Source: Sphingomonas melonis | Lineage (GTDB): Bacteria > Pseudomonadota > Alphaproteobacteria > Sphingomonadales > Sphingomonadaceae | NCBI RefSeq assembly: GCF_013409985.1 | Contig: NZ_JACCBY010000001.1 | Span: 248,001-312,000 of the forward strand | Length of the DNA: 64,000 nucleotides | Reading direction: 5' to 3' | In this document: piece after piece, positions 18,880 through 29,066 of the stretch | How positions within the stretch are numbered: the first letter of the stretch is position 1 | Layout: each line of letters starts with the position of its first letter | The notes under the pieces: model-generated | What the model saw: the letters and a program-made list of their open reading frames with translations, nothing else | The model's database searches: none | Told to the model about the DNA's origin: nothing | Position numbers and translations under genes: made by a program

Positions 18880-20406
18880 TCACAACGGGATGTTGTCGTG
18901 CTTCTTCCACGGGTTCTCCAGCGCCTTGCCCTTGAGCTTGCGCAGGCCCAGCGCGATGCGGCGGCGGGTGGAATGCGGCTGGATCACCTCGTCGATGAAG
19001 CCCTTGCTCGCCGCGACGAAGGGATTGGCGAAGCGCGCTTCATATTCGGCGGTGCGCTCGGCGATCTCCTCGGGGGTGCGGCCGCGGAAGATGATCTCGA
19101 CCGCGCCCTTGGCGCCCATCACCGCGATCTCGGCGGTCGGCCAGGCATAATTGAGGTCGCCGCGCAGATGCTTGGAGGCCATCACGTCGTATGCGCCACC
19201 ATAGGCTTTCCGCGTGATGATGGTGATCTTCGGCACGGTCGCCTCGGCATAAGCGAACAGCAATTTGGCGCCGTGCTTGATGATGCCGTTATGCTCCTGC
19301 GCGGTACCCGGCAGGAATCCCGGCACGTCGACGAAGGTGACGATCGGAATATCGAACGCGTCGCAGAAGCGGACGAAGCGCGCCGCCTTCTTCGAGCTGT
19401 TGATGTCGAGCACGCCGGCGAGCACCATCGGCTGGTTGGCGACGACGCCGACCGTGCGCCCCTCGATCCGGCCGAAGCCGGTGATGATATTGGCGGCATG
19501 CGTCGGCTGCGTCTCGAAGAAGTCGCCCTCGTCGACCGTCTTCCGGATCAGCTCGTGCATGTCATAGGGCTGGTTGGCCGAGGCCGGCACCAGCGTGTCG
19601 AGGCTCGGCTCGAGCCGGTCCCAGGCGTCGGCGGTCGGCCGTTCGGGGACGCTCTCGCGGTTCGATGCGGGCAGGAAGTCGATGAAGTCGCGCGCGGCGA
19701 GCAGCGCCTCGATATCGTTCTCGAACGCATTGTCGGCGACCGAGGTCTTGGTCGTGTGCGTCACCGCACCGCCCAGGGCCTCCTGCGTCACCACCTCGTT
19801 GGTCACCGTCTTGACCACGTCGGGGCCGGTGACGAACATATAGCTCGAATCCTTCACCATGAAGATGAAGTCGGTCATCGCCGGGGAATAGACCGCGCCG
19901 CCTGCGCACGGGCCCATGATCAGGCTGAGCTGCGGCACCACGCCGCTGGCGAGGACGTTGCGCTGGAACACCTCGGCATAGCCGCCCAGGCTGGCGACGC
20001 CCTCCTGGATGCGCGCGCCGCCCGAATCGTTGAGGCCGATCACCGGCGCGCCGACCTTGAGCGCGGTGTCCATCACCTTGCAGATCTTCTGCGCATGGCG
20101 TTCGGACAGCGAGCCGCCGAAGACGGTGAAATCCTGGCTGAAGACATAGACCAGACGGCCGTTGATCGTCCCCGATCCGGTGACGACGCCGTCGCCCGGG
20201 ATCACCTGGTCCGCCATGCCGAAGTCGACGCAATTGTGCTCGACGTACATGTCGATTTCTTCGAACGACCCTTCGTCGAGCAGGATTTCCAACCGCTCGC
20301 GGGCCGTCAACTTGCCCTTGGCGTGCTGCGCCGCGACCCGCTTCTCGCCGCCGCCCGCTCTGGCGGCGGATCGGCGGCGTTCGAGTTCGGTCTGCGTGGA
20401 TGACAT
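18880..20406 (-). CDS. pccB: Propionyl-CoA carboxylase beta subunit
   Basis: 508-residue carboxyltransferase subunit. The crotonase-like double domain has the oxyanion-hole glycines in [17 protein letters not shown] and [16 protein letters not shown] (N-half), and [19 protein letters not shown] and [10 protein letters not shown] (C-half). Transfers CO2 from biotin on PccA to propionyl-CoA. ATG 20406 ([12 protein letters not shown]) is preceded by AGGAGAG and is chosen over the longer frame upstream. It is the first gene of the operon and lies divergent from the prpR-like regulator. Confidence 0.96.
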   Translation of the reverse strand: MSSTQTELERRRSAARAGGGEKRVAAQHAKGKLTARERLEILLDEGSFEEIDMYVEHNCVDFGMADQVIPGDGVVTGSGTINGRLVYVFSQDFTVFGGSLSERHAQKICKVMDTALKVGAPVIGLNDSGGARIQEGVASLGGYAEVFQRNVLASGVVPQLSLIMGPCAGGAVYSPAMTDFIFMVKDSSYMFVTGPDVVKTVTNEVVTQEALGGAVTHTTKTSVADNAFENDIEALLAARDFIDFLPASNRESVPERPTADAWDRLEPSLDTLVPASANQPYDMHELIRKTVDEGDFFETQPTHAANIITGFGRIEGRTVGVVANQPMVLAGVLDINSSKKAARFVRFCDAFDIPIVTFVDVPGFLPGTAQEHNGIIKHGAKLLFAYAEATVPKITIITRKAYGGAYDVMASKHLRGDLNYAWPTAEIAVMGAKGAVEIIFRGRTPEEIAERTAEYEARFANPFVAASKGFIDEVIQPHSTRRRIALGLRKLKGKALENPWKKHDNIPL

Positions 20407-20457
20407 ACACTCTCCTGGCCCTTCTTCGCCGGTCCTGGCCCATGCCCGCAACTGTGG

Positions 20458-20490
20458 TTTTGCAAAATTGCAACGGAGCAGTTTGCAAAC
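20458..20490. promoter_or_regulatory. Candidate PrpR/RamB-type operator cluster between pccB and its regulator
   Basis: Three palindromes share the TTGCAA core: TTTTGCAAAA at 20458-20467, TTGCAA at 20468-20473 and GTTTGCAAAC at 20481-20490. They sit in the 95-base divergent region, just before the regulator start at 20502. RamB and PrpR proteins, the relatives of the adjacent regulator, are known to bind TTTGCAAA-like sequences, so these are the likely sites for autoregulation and control of the pccB operon. Binding itself is inference. Confidence 0.7.
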
Positions 20491-20501
20491 TAAGGGGCGG
20501 C

Positions 20502-21908
20502 ATGGCCCAGCAACCGCCCCGTGCGCGTATCTTCGCCGGCGACCGGGTGCGCGATCTGCGTGCGCGGCTGTCGCTCAGCCAGACCGCGCTCAGCCGGCGG
20601 ATCGGCATCTCGACCAGCTATCTCTCGCAGATCGAGAGCGGCGACCGGCCGATCACCGGCGGCGTGCTCGGCGCGCTGGCGCGGGCGTTTCCGCTCGACT
20701 GGGTCGAGATCGCGCCCGAGGACGACAGCGTCGCGCTGGTCGGCGCGCTGGAGGCGGGGACCGACCCGTCGGTGCCGGCGGCATTGCTCGACGAGGGCGA
20801 TGTCCTGCGCGGGCTCAAGCAGCAGCCGCTGCTGGCGCGGCGGATGATCGCGCTCCACGCCGCGCTGCGCCGGTCGCAGGAGCAGTTGCGCGTGCTCGAC
20901 GACCGCGTCGATGCGCAGGGGAGCCAGCCGCACCTGCTGCCGTGGGAGGAGGTGCGCGACTGGTTCCAGGGCATGGGCAATTACATCGATCCGCTCGATC
21001 GCTTCGCCGAGGCGCTGGCGGACGCTCTGCCGCCGGGGCGGGCGCTGGTCGACCGGTTGCAGGCGGCGCACGCGGTGCGGGTGATCGACGACGGCATCGC
21101 CGCCCCGCTGCGCGCCTATGACGCCGCGGCGGGAACGCTGACGATCGACGGCGCGCAGCCGATCGAGACGCGGCATTTCCAGCTCGCGCACCAGCTGATC
21201 CGGCTGGAGGCGGCGGCACTGATCGAGGGGATCGTCGCCGGCGCGCCGCTGCGCTCCGATGCGGCGCGCGAGTTGCTGCGCGTCGGCCTCGCCAATTATG
21301 GCGCGGGCGCGCTGCTGATGCCCTATGCCCGCTTCCGTGCGGAGGCGCGTACGCGGCGCCACGACGTCGATGCGCTGCGCCAGCGGTTCGGGGTGAGCTT
21401 CGAACAGGTGTGCCACCGCCTGTCGACCTTGCAGCGGCCCGGCCTGCCCGGCGTGCCGTTCTTCTTCTGCCGGATCGACATGGCCGGCAACATCACCAAG
21501 CGCCATTCGGCGACGCGGCTGCAATTCGCGCAATATGGCGGCGCCTGCCCGCTGTGGGTGGCGCATGAGGCGGTGGCGATCTCCGACCGGATCCTCGTCC
21601 AGGTCGCCGAGATGCCCGACGGCGCGCGCTACGTGTCGATGGCCAAGGGGCTGGTCAAGGCGACGTCGAGCTACCGCCGCATGCCGCGCCGCTATGCGGT
21701 GGTGCTCGGTTGCGAGGTCGAACATGCCGCCGCCTTCATCTACGGCGACGGGCTCGACCTCGCCGGCGCCGACAGCGCGACGCCGATCGGCCCGTCCTGC
21801 CGCATCTGCCCGCGCCGCGACTGCGACCAGCGTGCCTTCCCGCCGGCAGGACGCGAGCTGCTCGTCGATCCCGACCGCCGCTCGATCGTGCCTTATGGTT
21901 TCGACTGA
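20502..21908 (+). CDS. prpR: PrpR/RamB-type XRE regulator with C-terminal Fe-S cysteines
   Basis: 468 residues: a XRE helix-turn-helix at about 12-65 ([19 protein letters not shown], then [11 protein letters not shown]), an IrrE/peptidase-like middle domain, and a DUF2083 C-terminus with [16 protein letters not shown]. In mycobacterial PrpR this region binds short-chain acyl-CoA and a 4Fe-4S cluster. Position opposite the methylmalonyl-pathway operon fits a propionate or short-chain fatty-acid sensor. ATG 20502 begins [20 protein letters not shown]; an upstream in-frame extension crosses the operator and is rejected. This family call uses architecture and context; the ligand is inferred. Confidence 0.9.
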   Translation: MAQQPPRARIFAGDRVRDLRARLSLSQTALSRRIGISTSYLSQIESGDRPITGGVLGALARAFPLDWVEIAPEDDSVALVGALEAGTDPSVPAALLDEGDVLRGLKQQPLLARRMIALHAALRRSQEQLRVLDDRVDAQGSQPHLLPWEEVRDWFQGMGNYIDPLDRFAEALADALPPGRALVDRLQAAHAVRVIDDGIAAPLRAYDAAAGTLTIDGAQPIETRHFQLAHQLIRLEAAALIEGIVAGAPLRSDAARELLRVGLANYGAGALLMPYARFRAEARTRRHDVDALRQRFGVSFEQVCHRLSTLQRPGLPGVPFFFCRIDMAGNITKRHSATRLQFAQYGGACPLWVAHEAVAISDRILVQVAEMPDGARYVSMAKGLVKATSSYRRMPRRYAVVLGCEVEHAAAFIYGDGLDLAGADSATPIGPSCRICPRRDCDQRAFPPAGRELLVDPDRRSIVPYGFD

Positions 21909-21963
21909 GCGCGGGGGTTTCCCGACATCGGCGTCTCGGGCAGGAGGGGCAAAAGCGGAGGAT

Positions 21964-23202
21964 ATGAGCGTGCAGTCCCAGTATGACGTCGTCATCGTCG
22001 GTGCCGGCCATGGTGGCGCGCAGGCGGCGATCGCGTTGCGCGCCGCCAAATTCGCCGGCAGCATCGCGATGATCGGCGACGAGCCCGAACCGCCCTACGA
22101 ACGTCCGCCGCTGTCCAAGGACTATCTGTCCGGCGACAAGCCGTTCGAGCGCATCCTGATCCGCCCGGCCGGCTTCTGGGACGAGCGGCAGGTGGCGATG
22201 CGGCTCGGCCGCCGCGTCGTTTCCGTCGATGCCGCGGCGCAGACCGTCACCACCGACGATGGCGCGTCGATCGGCTATGGCCAGCTGATCTGGGCGACCG
22301 GCGGCAGTCCGCGGCGGCTGACCTGCTCGGGCCACGACCTCGCCGGCGTGCATGCGGTGCGCACCCGCGCCGATGTCGACCGGATGATCGTGGAACTGCC
22401 CGGCGTCAGCCGCGTCGCGGTGATCGGCGGCGGCTATATCGGGCTGGAGGCGGCGGCGGTGCTCGCCAAGTTCGGCAAGCAGGTCACCGTGCTCGAAGCG
22501 CTGCCACGCGTGCTCGCGCGCGTCGCCGGCGAGCCGCTGTCGCGCTTCTACGAGGCGGAGCATCGCGCGCATGGCGTCGACGTGCGGCTCGGCGTCACCG
22601 TCGCCTGTATCGCCGAGGCGGGGGGCAAGGCGTGCGGCGTCACGCTCGCCGACGGCGAGACGGTGCCGGCGGAGATGGTGATCGTCGGCATCGGCATCGT
22701 CCCCGCGGTCCAGCCGCTGCTCGACGCCGGTGCGGCGGGCGGCAATGGCGTCGACGTCGACGCGCAATGCCGCACCAGCCTGCCCCACGTCTTCGCGATC
22801 GGCGATTGCGCGACGCATGCCAATGCCTTTGCCGACGGGGCGCGCATCCGGCTCGAGTCGGTGCAGAACGCCAACGATCAGGCGAATGTCGTCGCCAAGG
22901 CCATCGCCGGCGCGCCGATCGACTATCATGCGATACCCTGGTTCTGGTCGAACCAATATGATCTGCGGCTGCAGACCGTCGGCCTGTCGACCGGCTATGA
23001 CGATATCGTCGTGCGCGGCGACATCGCCAGCCGCAGCTTCTCGCTGATCTACCTGCGTGGCGGACGGGTGATCGCGCTCGACTGCGTCAACGCCACCCGC
23101 GACTATGCGCAGGGGCGCGCGCTGGTGCTCGCCGGCGCGGCGCCCGATGCCGCGCGGCTCGCCGACGCGAGCGCGCCGCTCAAGGCGATCCTCGCGGACT
23201 GA
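21964..23202 (+). CDS. FAD-dependent ferredoxin/rubredoxin reductase-like oxidoreductase
   Basis: 412 residues, pyridine-nucleotide disulfide oxidoreductase class II fold without the redox cysteine pair. FAD site [14 protein letters not shown] at the N-terminus, NAD(P)H site [14 protein letters not shown] near 155, the second FAD motif [11 protein letters not shown], and a Reductase_C domain ([19 protein letters not shown]). It would pass electrons from NAD(P)H to a ferredoxin of a P450 or Rieske oxygenase. Start ATG 21964 with CGGAGG. No ferredoxin or oxygenase is adjacent, so the partner is unknown. Its 3' end overlaps the convergent glycosyltransferase gene by 100 bases. Confidence 0.92.
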   Translation: MSVQSQYDVVIVGAGHGGAQAAIALRAAKFAGSIAMIGDEPEPPYERPPLSKDYLSGDKPFERILIRPAGFWDERQVAMRLGRRVVSVDAAAQTVTTDDGASIGYGQLIWATGGSPRRLTCSGHDLAGVHAVRTRADVDRMIVELPGVSRVAVIGGGYIGLEAAAVLAKFGKQVTVLEALPRVLARVAGEPLSRFYEAEHRAHGVDVRLGVTVACIAEAGGKACGVTLADGETVPAEMVIVGIGIVPAVQPLLDAGAAGGNGVDVDAQCRTSLPHVFAIGDCATHANAFADGARIRLESVQNANDQANVVAKAIAGAPIDYHAIPWFWSNQYDLRLQTVGLSTGYDDIVVRGDIASRSFSLIYLRGGRVIALDCVNATRDYAQGRALVLAGAAPDAARLADASAPLKAILAD

Positions 23203-24479
23203 GCCTCGCGCACCGCCGTGACGATCCGCTCGACCGCGATGGCGGTCGGGCGCTCGCCGCGGACCGTCACGGCGACCGCGGCGGCGCGCTGCGCCATCGC
23301 CGTGTCGTCGAGCAGCGCGCGCAGGGCGGGACCGGCGGCCTGCCCGCAGAAGGCGGCCGGTCGCATCGTCCGCCCGATACCGAGCCGTGCGACCCGCGCG
23401 CCATTGTCGAACTGGTCGCCGAAGAAGGGCAGGACGAGTTGCGGCACGCCGGCGCGCATCGCCTGGCCGGTGGTGCCGATGCCGCCGTGGTGGACGACCG
23501 CGGCGGCGCGCCCGAACACGTGCGAATGCGGGGCGTAGCCGAGCCGCAGCACGTCGCCTTCGTCGCAGGCGTCGCCCGCCCGGCCGGTCAGCAGCACCGC
23601 GCGCTGCCCCACCGCTCGGGCCGCGGCGGCGGCGGTCTCGTAGAAGCGGCCGGGTGCGCGGACGAGGAACGATCCCAGGGTGAAGGCGATCGGCGGCGGT
23701 CCCCGATCGAGGAAGGCGACCAGCGCCGGATCGGCGGCGTGGCCATCCTCGCCGGCACCGTCGAACACCGGGAAGCCGATCGCCTCGCTACGCGCCGGCG
23801 CATCCGGCTGCACCGCGGCGAGCAATGGCGAATAGCAGCACAAGGTCCTGCCCTGCGCGGGGGCGGGATCGAACAGCGGCGCGCGCCGGCTCGGCGGCAG
23901 GCCGTGCGCCCGCCGCACCGCCTCCACCCCGCCGCCGTAGCGCGCCCGCACCGCCGCTTTCACCGCCGCGAGCAGCGCGCGGTTCCACGCCCGCCCGAGC
24001 GGCCCGCCGGGGGCGTGGACCAGCAGCGCACATTCGGGGGTCTGCGGCGGGTCCCAGGCGGAGAACAGCGCCATCGGCTGGAGGTTGATCGCGACCAGCG
24101 GCAGCCCGCGCTTCTCGGCGACGATCCCCGCCGCCAGCGCGAACAGCGAGCCGACGATGACGTCGGCGCCCTGCGCCAGCCGATCGAGCGCCGCGGTGCT
24201 GTCGGCGAGCGACGGCAGGATCACCGCGTCGAGCACGAAGCTGCGCTGGGTGATGACGCGCTGCGCCGCGGTCGCCTCGTCCACCCCCAGCCGCGTGCAG
24301 ATGTCCGCGAAGCTCGGCAGGATCGCCGCCGCCGCCAGCCCCGCCGCCTGGACCGTCTCGACATGGTCGGCGGGGACCGCCAGCACCACCTCGACCCCGC
24401 GCGTCGCCAGCGCCCGGCCGATCGCGATGAAGGGGTGGAGGTCGCCGAGCGACCCGATCGTCATCAATATCGCCTTCAT
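23103..24479 (-). CDS. GT1/UGT-like glycosyltransferase (MGT type)
   Basis: 458 residues of the macrolide-glycosyltransferase type GT-B fold. N-domain: [20 protein letters not shown]; nucleotide-sugar site in the C-domain: [34 protein letters not shown]. Such enzymes transfer sugars to lipids, sterols or antibiotics. In sphingomonads a carotenoid or sphingolipid acceptor is conceivable, but that is speculation. The C-terminal ~33 residues are low-complexity (Ala/Ser/Arg) and are encoded antisense to the end of the reductase gene. ATG 24479 is preferred because MKAIL begins the first strand. Confidence 0.9.
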   Translation of the reverse strand: MKAILMTIGSLGDLHPFIAIGRALATRGVEVVLAVPADHVETVQAAGLAAAAILPSFADICTRLGVDEATAAQRVITQRSFVLDAVILPSLADSTAALDRLAQGADVIVGSLFALAAGIVAEKRGLPLVAINLQPMALFSAWDPPQTPECALLVHAPGGPLGRAWNRALLAAVKAAVRARYGGGVEAVRRAHGLPPSRRAPLFDPAPAQGRTLCCYSPLLAAVQPDAPARSEAIGFPVFDGAGEDGHAADPALVAFLDRGPPPIAFTLGSFLVRAPGRFYETAAAAARAVGQRAVLLTGRAGDACDEGDVLRLGYAPHSHVFGRAAAVVHHGGIGTTGQAMRAGVPQLVLPFFGDQFDNGARVARLGIGRTMRPAAFCGQAAGPALRALLDDTAMAQRAAAVAVTVRGERPTAIAVERIVTAVREAQSARIALSGALASASRAASGAAPASTSARPCA

Positions 24480-24513
24480 CGTCACGTCCCTGCCGCGATG
24501 GTATGATGGTTCC

Positions 24514-25308
24514 ATGACAATCCGAATCGGGATCGGCGGCTGGACCTACGAGCCGTGGCGCGGGACCTTCTATCCCGCCAAATGGCCGCAGAAGCGCGAG
24601 CTGGAATATGCCGCGTCGCAGCTGAGCGCGATCGAGATCAACGGCACCTATTATTCCAGCTTCAAGCCGGCGAGCTTCGCCAATTGGGCGGCTGCGGTGC
24701 CCGACGGCTTCGTCTTCGCGGTCAAGGCGTCGCGCTATTGCACCAACCGCAAAGTCCTGGCCGAGGCTGGCGAATCGATCGAGCGCTTCGTCGGGCAGGG
24801 GATCGTCGAACTCGGCGACCGGCTTGGCCCGATCCTGTGGCAGTTCATGGCGACCAAGGCGTTCGACGCCGACGACATGGCCGCGTTCCTCAAGCTGCTG
24901 CCGGATCGCCACGCCGGCGTGCCGCTGCGCCATGCGGTGCAGGTGCGCCACGCGAGCTTCGCCGATCCCGCCTTCGTCGCGATGGCGCGCGCGGCGAATG
25001 CCGCGATCGTCTACGCCGATTCCGCCGACTATCCGGCGATCGCCGACGTCACCGCCGACTTCGTCTATGCCCGGCTCGAAGCGGCCGAGGAGCAGAACCC
25101 GGCCGGCTATACCGATGCGGCGCTCGACGGCTGGGCGCAGGCGGCGCGCGTCTGGCAGGCGGGCGGCCAGCCGGACGGATTGCCCTATGTCACCGACGCC
25201 GCGCCGCCCGAGACGCAGCGCGAGACGTTCGTGTTCTTCATCAACGGCGCGAAGGTGCGTGCGCCGCAGGGGGCGATGGCGCTGATCGAGCGGATCTCGC
25301 AGGCATGA
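24514..25308 (+). CDS. DUF72 family protein
   Basis: 264 residues of the DUF72 (YecE) TIM-barrel family: IGIGGWTYEPWRGTFYPAKWP at the N-terminus, INGTYYSSFKPASFANWAAAVPDGF, a WQFMATKAF segment and a C-terminal FVFFINGAKVRAP. The family has no confirmed activity; its fold and conserved acids suggest a nuclease or sugar-binding role. It is divergent from the glycosyltransferase with only 34 bases between the start codons, so the promoters overlap. Start ATG 24514. Confidence 0.92.
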   Translation: MTIRIGIGGWTYEPWRGTFYPAKWPQKRELEYAASQLSAIEINGTYYSSFKPASFANWAAAVPDGFVFAVKASRYCTNRKVLAEAGESIERFVGQGIVELGDRLGPILWQFMATKAFDADDMAAFLKLLPDRHAGVPLRHAVQVRHASFADPAFVAMARAANAAIVYADSADYPAIADVTADFVYARLEAAEEQNPAGYTDAALDGWAQAARVWQAGGQPDGLPYVTDAAPPETQRETFVFFINGAKVRAPQGAMALIERISQA

Positions 25309-25427
25309 ACCGGTTCTCCGCCGCGGCCTGATGAGCGAACCGGTCGCGCCTCGTCACTTCGGCCACAGGCGATAGCGCCGCGCCGCCCGCGGGAAAGCAG
25401 GGCGCGGCTGCGCCGAGCAAGACCGGA

Positions 25428-27284
25428 TCAGAACTGCGACCAGTCTTCCTCGTTGGCGGCGGCCGGAGCGAGGCTGGCGCGGCCGGAGCGCGCATTCGCC
25501 GCAATCCGCGCACCGGCCTGAGCGGCGCGGCTCTGGAGCCGATGAACCACCGTCGCCGCCGATGACGGTGCGGTGCGGCTCGCCAGGCGGAAGCGGCCGA
25601 TCTGGCGCGACATCTTCTCGGTCTCCTCGGCAAGGCTGCGTGCCGCGGCGGTCGCTTCCTCGACCATCGCCGCGTTCTGCTGGGTCACGCCGTCCATCTC
25701 GCCGACCGCGATATTGACCTGCTGCAGACCGGTGGCCTGCTGTTCCGCGGCCGAGGCGATGTCCGACACCAGCTCGCTGATCTCGCCGATCCGCCCCGTG
25801 ATGCGCGTCAGTGCCTCGCCTGCCTGCCCGACCAGCGTCACGCCGGCATCGACCTGCTCGGCCGACGCGGTGATCTTGCTCTTCACGTCCTTGGCGGCAT
25901 CGGCCGAGCGCTGCGCCAGCGCGCGCACCTCGCTGGCGACCACGGCGAAGCCCCGCCCCGCATCGCCGGCCCGCGCCGCCTCGACACCGGCGTTGAGCGC
26001 CAGCAAATTGGTCTGGAACGCAATGCCGTCGATGACCGAGATGATGTCGCTGATCTCGCTCGACGAGCGCTCGATCCCGTTCATCGCGTCGACCGCGCGG
26101 CGCACGACATCGCCCGATTGCTCGGCATCGGTCCGCGCGTCGCGCACCACGCCATTCGCCTTGACCGCATTGGCCGCCGTCTCGCGGACCGTCGTGGTGA
26201 TCTCGTGCATCGCCGCGGCGGTTTCCTCCAGGCTCGCGGCCTGCTGCTCGGTCCGGTGCGACAGGTCGTCCGACGCCTGGCGGATGCCGCTGGCGCCGGT
26301 GCTGATCTCCTCGGCGCTGGTGTTGACCGCGCCCAGCGTGTCGCCGACCGATTGCATCGCCGTGTTGAAATCGTCCTTCAGCTTGGCGAACGGGCCGGTC
26401 AGATCGCTCTCGATCCGTGCCGTCAGGTCACCGCGGGCGAGCGCATCGAGGCCGCTGCCGACGCTGGCGACGATCAGCGCCGTCTGCTCCTGCTTCGCAC
26501 GCTCGGCGGCGGCGAGCTGGTCGCGGAACGTCACCATCGCATTGGCGAGCACGCCCACTTCGTCGCGCCGGTCGTCCACGGCCACGTCGGCGGATAGGTC
26601 ACCCGATGCGAGCCGCCGCATGGTGGTGGTCATCGACGCCAGCGGCGTGGCGATACCCCGGATCAGCGAGACGAGCATCAGCAGGGCAAGCGCCAGGACC
26701 GAGATCGCAATGGCGATCGTGATATTCCTGGACCAGGAATAGGATGTCGCCGCCGCCGCCATGCGCTCGTCCATCAGCTTGACCTGAGCGTCCTGCATCT
26801 TGGCGGCGTCGTCGTTCGCCCGATCGAACGTCGCCATGCTGCGGCGGAAGCTCTGCAGCGCCTGCTCGCGCTGGTTGTCGCGCGACAGCTGCAGCGTCAT
26901 GCGCGACATGGTCCTGTATTCGGCCCAATGCTCGCGGAAGACACGGAATGCAGCAATGGCGCTCGGCGCCGTGAGAACACGGTCGAGATAGGCAAGGTTC
27001 TTGTCGACGACGGCGAGCTTGGCTTTCGCCAGGTCGCCGGCGCGGCGCACCTGCTCGGGCTCGCTGGACAGAATGCTCATCGCTTCGGCGATGCGATAAT
27101 CCGACGTGGAGGTGTTGATCGTCGCGATCGCGATGAGCTTGTCACGACGATTCTGACCGACTTCCTTGAGGCTGTCGTTCAGGTTGCTCTGGCCAAAGAT
27201 CGACATCGCGCCGAGGACGATGAGCGAGGCGATCAGAACGCCGAAGCAGGTCAACAGCTTCGCGCTGATCTTCAAATTCTTCAT
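25428..27284 (-). CDS. Methyl-accepting chemotaxis protein with C-terminal CheR/CheB tether motif
   Basis: 618 residues. Transmembrane helix 1 at about 8-30, a four-helix-bundle periplasmic sensor, transmembrane helix 2 near 185-208, HAMP and a second HAMP-like linker to about 310, then the signalling domain with the highly conserved hairpin tip (IDGIAFQTNLLALNAGVEAARAGDAGRGF). The last residues, EEDWSQF, fit the xWxxF docking peptide used by CheR/CheB. ATG 27284 is taken rather than the TTG two codons earlier. No other chemotaxis gene lies in the window. The ligand is unknown. Confidence 0.95.
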   Translation of the reverse strand: MKNLKISAKLLTCFGVLIASLIVLGAMSIFGQSNLNDSLKEVGQNRRDKLIAIATINTSTSDYRIAEAMSILSSEPEQVRRAGDLAKAKLAVVDKNLAYLDRVLTAPSAIAAFRVFREHWAEYRTMSRMTLQLSRDNQREQALQSFRRSMATFDRANDDAAKMQDAQVKLMDERMAAAATSYSWSRNITIAIAISVLALALLMLVSLIRGIATPLASMTTTMRRLASGDLSADVAVDDRRDEVGVLANAMVTFRDQLAAAERAKQEQTALIVASVGSGLDALARGDLTARIESDLTGPFAKLKDDFNTAMQSVGDTLGAVNTSAEEISTGASGIRQASDDLSHRTEQQAASLEETAAAMHEITTTVRETAANAVKANGVVRDARTDAEQSGDVVRRAVDAMNGIERSSSEISDIISVIDGIAFQTNLLALNAGVEAARAGDAGRGFAVVASEVRALAQRSADAAKDVKSKITASAEQVDAGVTLVGQAGEALTRITGRIGEISELVSDIASAAEQQATGLQQVNIAVGEMDGVTQQNAAMVEEATAAARSLAEETEKMSRQIGRFRLASRTAPSSAATVVHRLQSRAAQAGARIAANARSGRASLAPAAANEEDWSQF

Positions 27285-27423
27285 GGTCAAACCGATCGTC
27301 TCTCTGGATGCGGAGACAGGGTAGGCGAAGAATCTTTCGTATCGGTTAGCGTCGAGGTTGCGTTATATCAATGTCGGCTTCGGACCGGCCGCTATGCGCC
27401 GGTCGTCGGAGGTGTCGACGGGC

Positions 27424-28380
27424 TTACATCCCGACCGACGTTGTCGCTTCCTCGTTGCCGGTCGCATTGGGCATCGCGGGCAGTTCCGCGGCGGGCGCGG
27501 GGGCCGCGGCGGCGACGGTCGGCTTGCTTGCCTGGCCCATGATCGCGGCGCTCTCGATCTGGTCGAGCGCATGGCGGGCGCTGACGTAGCGGTCGGCGGC
27601 CTGCATCCAATTGCCGGCATCGCCGGCGCCGGGCAGCCGCGAGACTTCCGCCCGTGCCGCCTCGACCTGCCCGCCCTCGAGCAGGCGGCGCGCGCGGGCG
27701 AGCCGGTCGCCGGGGCGCGTCGATGGCGTGCCCGCCTTGCGCAGCACTACCAGCCCGCCGATTTCGCGGCGCAGGCTCGACCACCAATCGTCGCTGCTCA
27801 CCGTCGCGATCTCCGCGCCGATCGCCTCGAGTCCCTGGCGCAGCGACTCCAGCGTCACCGGCTGGTGCGATGCCTCGATCACCGCCGCCACCGCGCGCGG
27901 CTGCACCGTGCCGAAGCGGTTGCGCAATTGCTCCTCGAGATAGCCGAGCCCGACGCCGCGATCGAGCGCGCGCCGCGCCGCGAAGGCGACCAGCAGCCCC
28001 TCGGCCCGCCCGGCCTGTGCCCCGGCCGCCGCGGCATCGCTGGCCACCGCCGCGGTACGCGCTTCCAGCGCGGTCAGCTGCCCGGCGAGCGTCGCCTCGC
28101 GCGAGGCGAGCGCGGCGGGATCGAGCGCCGTCGTGGCCGCCTGGCCATTGGCGTTGAGTGGTTGCGCCGGATTGAAATTGGCCGGGTCGGGCTGCGCCGA
28201 CGACGTCTGCGCCTGTTCGGCGGTGGTTCCCCCGAGCCAGTGCATGCGCTTCATCAGATAGCCGGTCAGCAGGGCGCCGGCGATGAAGGCGAGGGCGATG
28301 ATCGCCAGGAACACGCCGGTCCGCGGCCCGCGCACGGGTGTCGCCCCGCGCTTGGGATCGATCGGCTCATAGTCGCTCAT
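27424..28380 (-). CDS. Mitofilin-like (COG4223-type) inner-membrane protein of the hem operon
   Basis: 318 residues: cytoplasmic N-terminus ([16 protein letters not shown]), one transmembrane helix at about 23-45 ([20 protein letters not shown]), an Ala/Gln-rich coiled-coil stretch, and a C-terminal helical domain ([24 protein letters not shown]). Proteins of this layout follow hemD in many alphaproteobacteria and are considered distant relatives of mitofilin/Mic60, with a proposed role in membrane shaping or envelope contact sites. ATG overlaps the hemD stop (ATGA). Not a HemX in the Gram-positive sense. Confidence 0.82.
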   Translation of the reverse strand: MSDYEPIDPKRGATPVRGPRTGVFLAIIALAFIAGALLTGYLMKRMHWLGGTTAEQAQTSSAQPDPANFNPAQPLNANGQAATTALDPAALASREATLAGQLTALEARTAAVASDAAAAGAQAGRAEGLLVAFAARRALDRGVGLGYLEEQLRNRFGTVQPRAVAAVIEASHQPVTLESLRQGLEAIGAEIATVSSDDWWSSLRREIGGLVVLRKAGTPSTRPGDRLARARRLLEGGQVEAARAEVSRLPGAGDAGNWMQAADRYVSARHALDQIESAAIMGQASKPTVAAAAPAPAAELPAMPNATGNEEATTSVGM

Positions 28381-29066
28381 GGCTCCTTATCTCCGGCCCC
28401 TGCCGCAGGGTCAATCGTCCGTGCGAGCGCCAGCGTGCACAAGGCGGCGTCGGTGGGTGTGCCCGCGGCCTCGGCGAGCGCCCAGCCGGTGCCGGCGGCG
28501 GCGAGGACGGCGCGGCTCAACGCTGCGATTCCCGTGGCTTGCCTGTCGGCGATCAGCGCCGCGACGCGCTGCGCGGCCCGCACCGAATGCAGCAGCACGA
28601 TCCGGCCCGCCGCCGCCGCGGTGAATTCGGCCGCATCGACCGGCACGTCGGCGCTCGCATAGACGATGACGGTCGGGTGGCCGCTGTCGATATGCTCGCG
28701 TCCGGCGAGATGCAGCGGCCGGTGCAGCCCCGCCGTGGCGGCGGCGGCCAGCGCCTCGTGCACGCCGCCGTCGCCGGTGACCGCGACGTGCAGCCCCGCC
28801 GCGCGCGCCACCGCCGCCGATTCCGCGCCGACCGCGATCACCGGCAGCGACGCGAGCCGCGTCAGCCCGGCGCCGGCGAGCCGCACCGCCTGGGCGCTGG
28901 TCACCAGCAGCGCATCGAACGCCGAAGCGTCGGGGGGCGTCCAGTCGATGGCGGCGGCGGCGAACAGCGGCCGGCTCAGCACCGCGCCGCCGCCCGCGCG
29001 CAGCCGCGCCGCGGTGCGGGCATTGCCGGGCTCGGGCCGCACGACCAGCAGGCTGGACGGGGTCAC
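28377..29066 (-). CDS. hemD: Uroporphyrinogen-III synthase
   Basis: 229 residues. Cyclises hydroxymethylbilane to uroporphyrinogen III. The sequence diverges quickly, as in all HemD proteins, but the pattern [17 protein letters not shown] at the N-terminus, [15 protein letters not shown] and [17 protein letters not shown] is characteristic. The GTG start at 29066 overlaps the hemC stop (GTGA), so hemC-hemD-mitofilin-like form one translationally coupled operon. The position decides the call as much as the sequence. Confidence 0.9.
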   Translation of the reverse strand: MTPSSLLVVRPEPGNARTAARLRAGGGAVLSRPLFAAAAIDWTPPDASAFDALLVTSAQAVRLAGAGLTRLASLPVIAVGAESAAVARAAGLHVAVTGDGGVHEALAAAATAGLHRPLHLAGREHIDSGHPTVIVYASADVPVDAAEFTAAAAGRIVLLHSVRAAQRVAALIADRQATGIAALSRAVLAAAGTGWALAEAAGTPTDAALCTLALARTIDPAAGAGDKEP

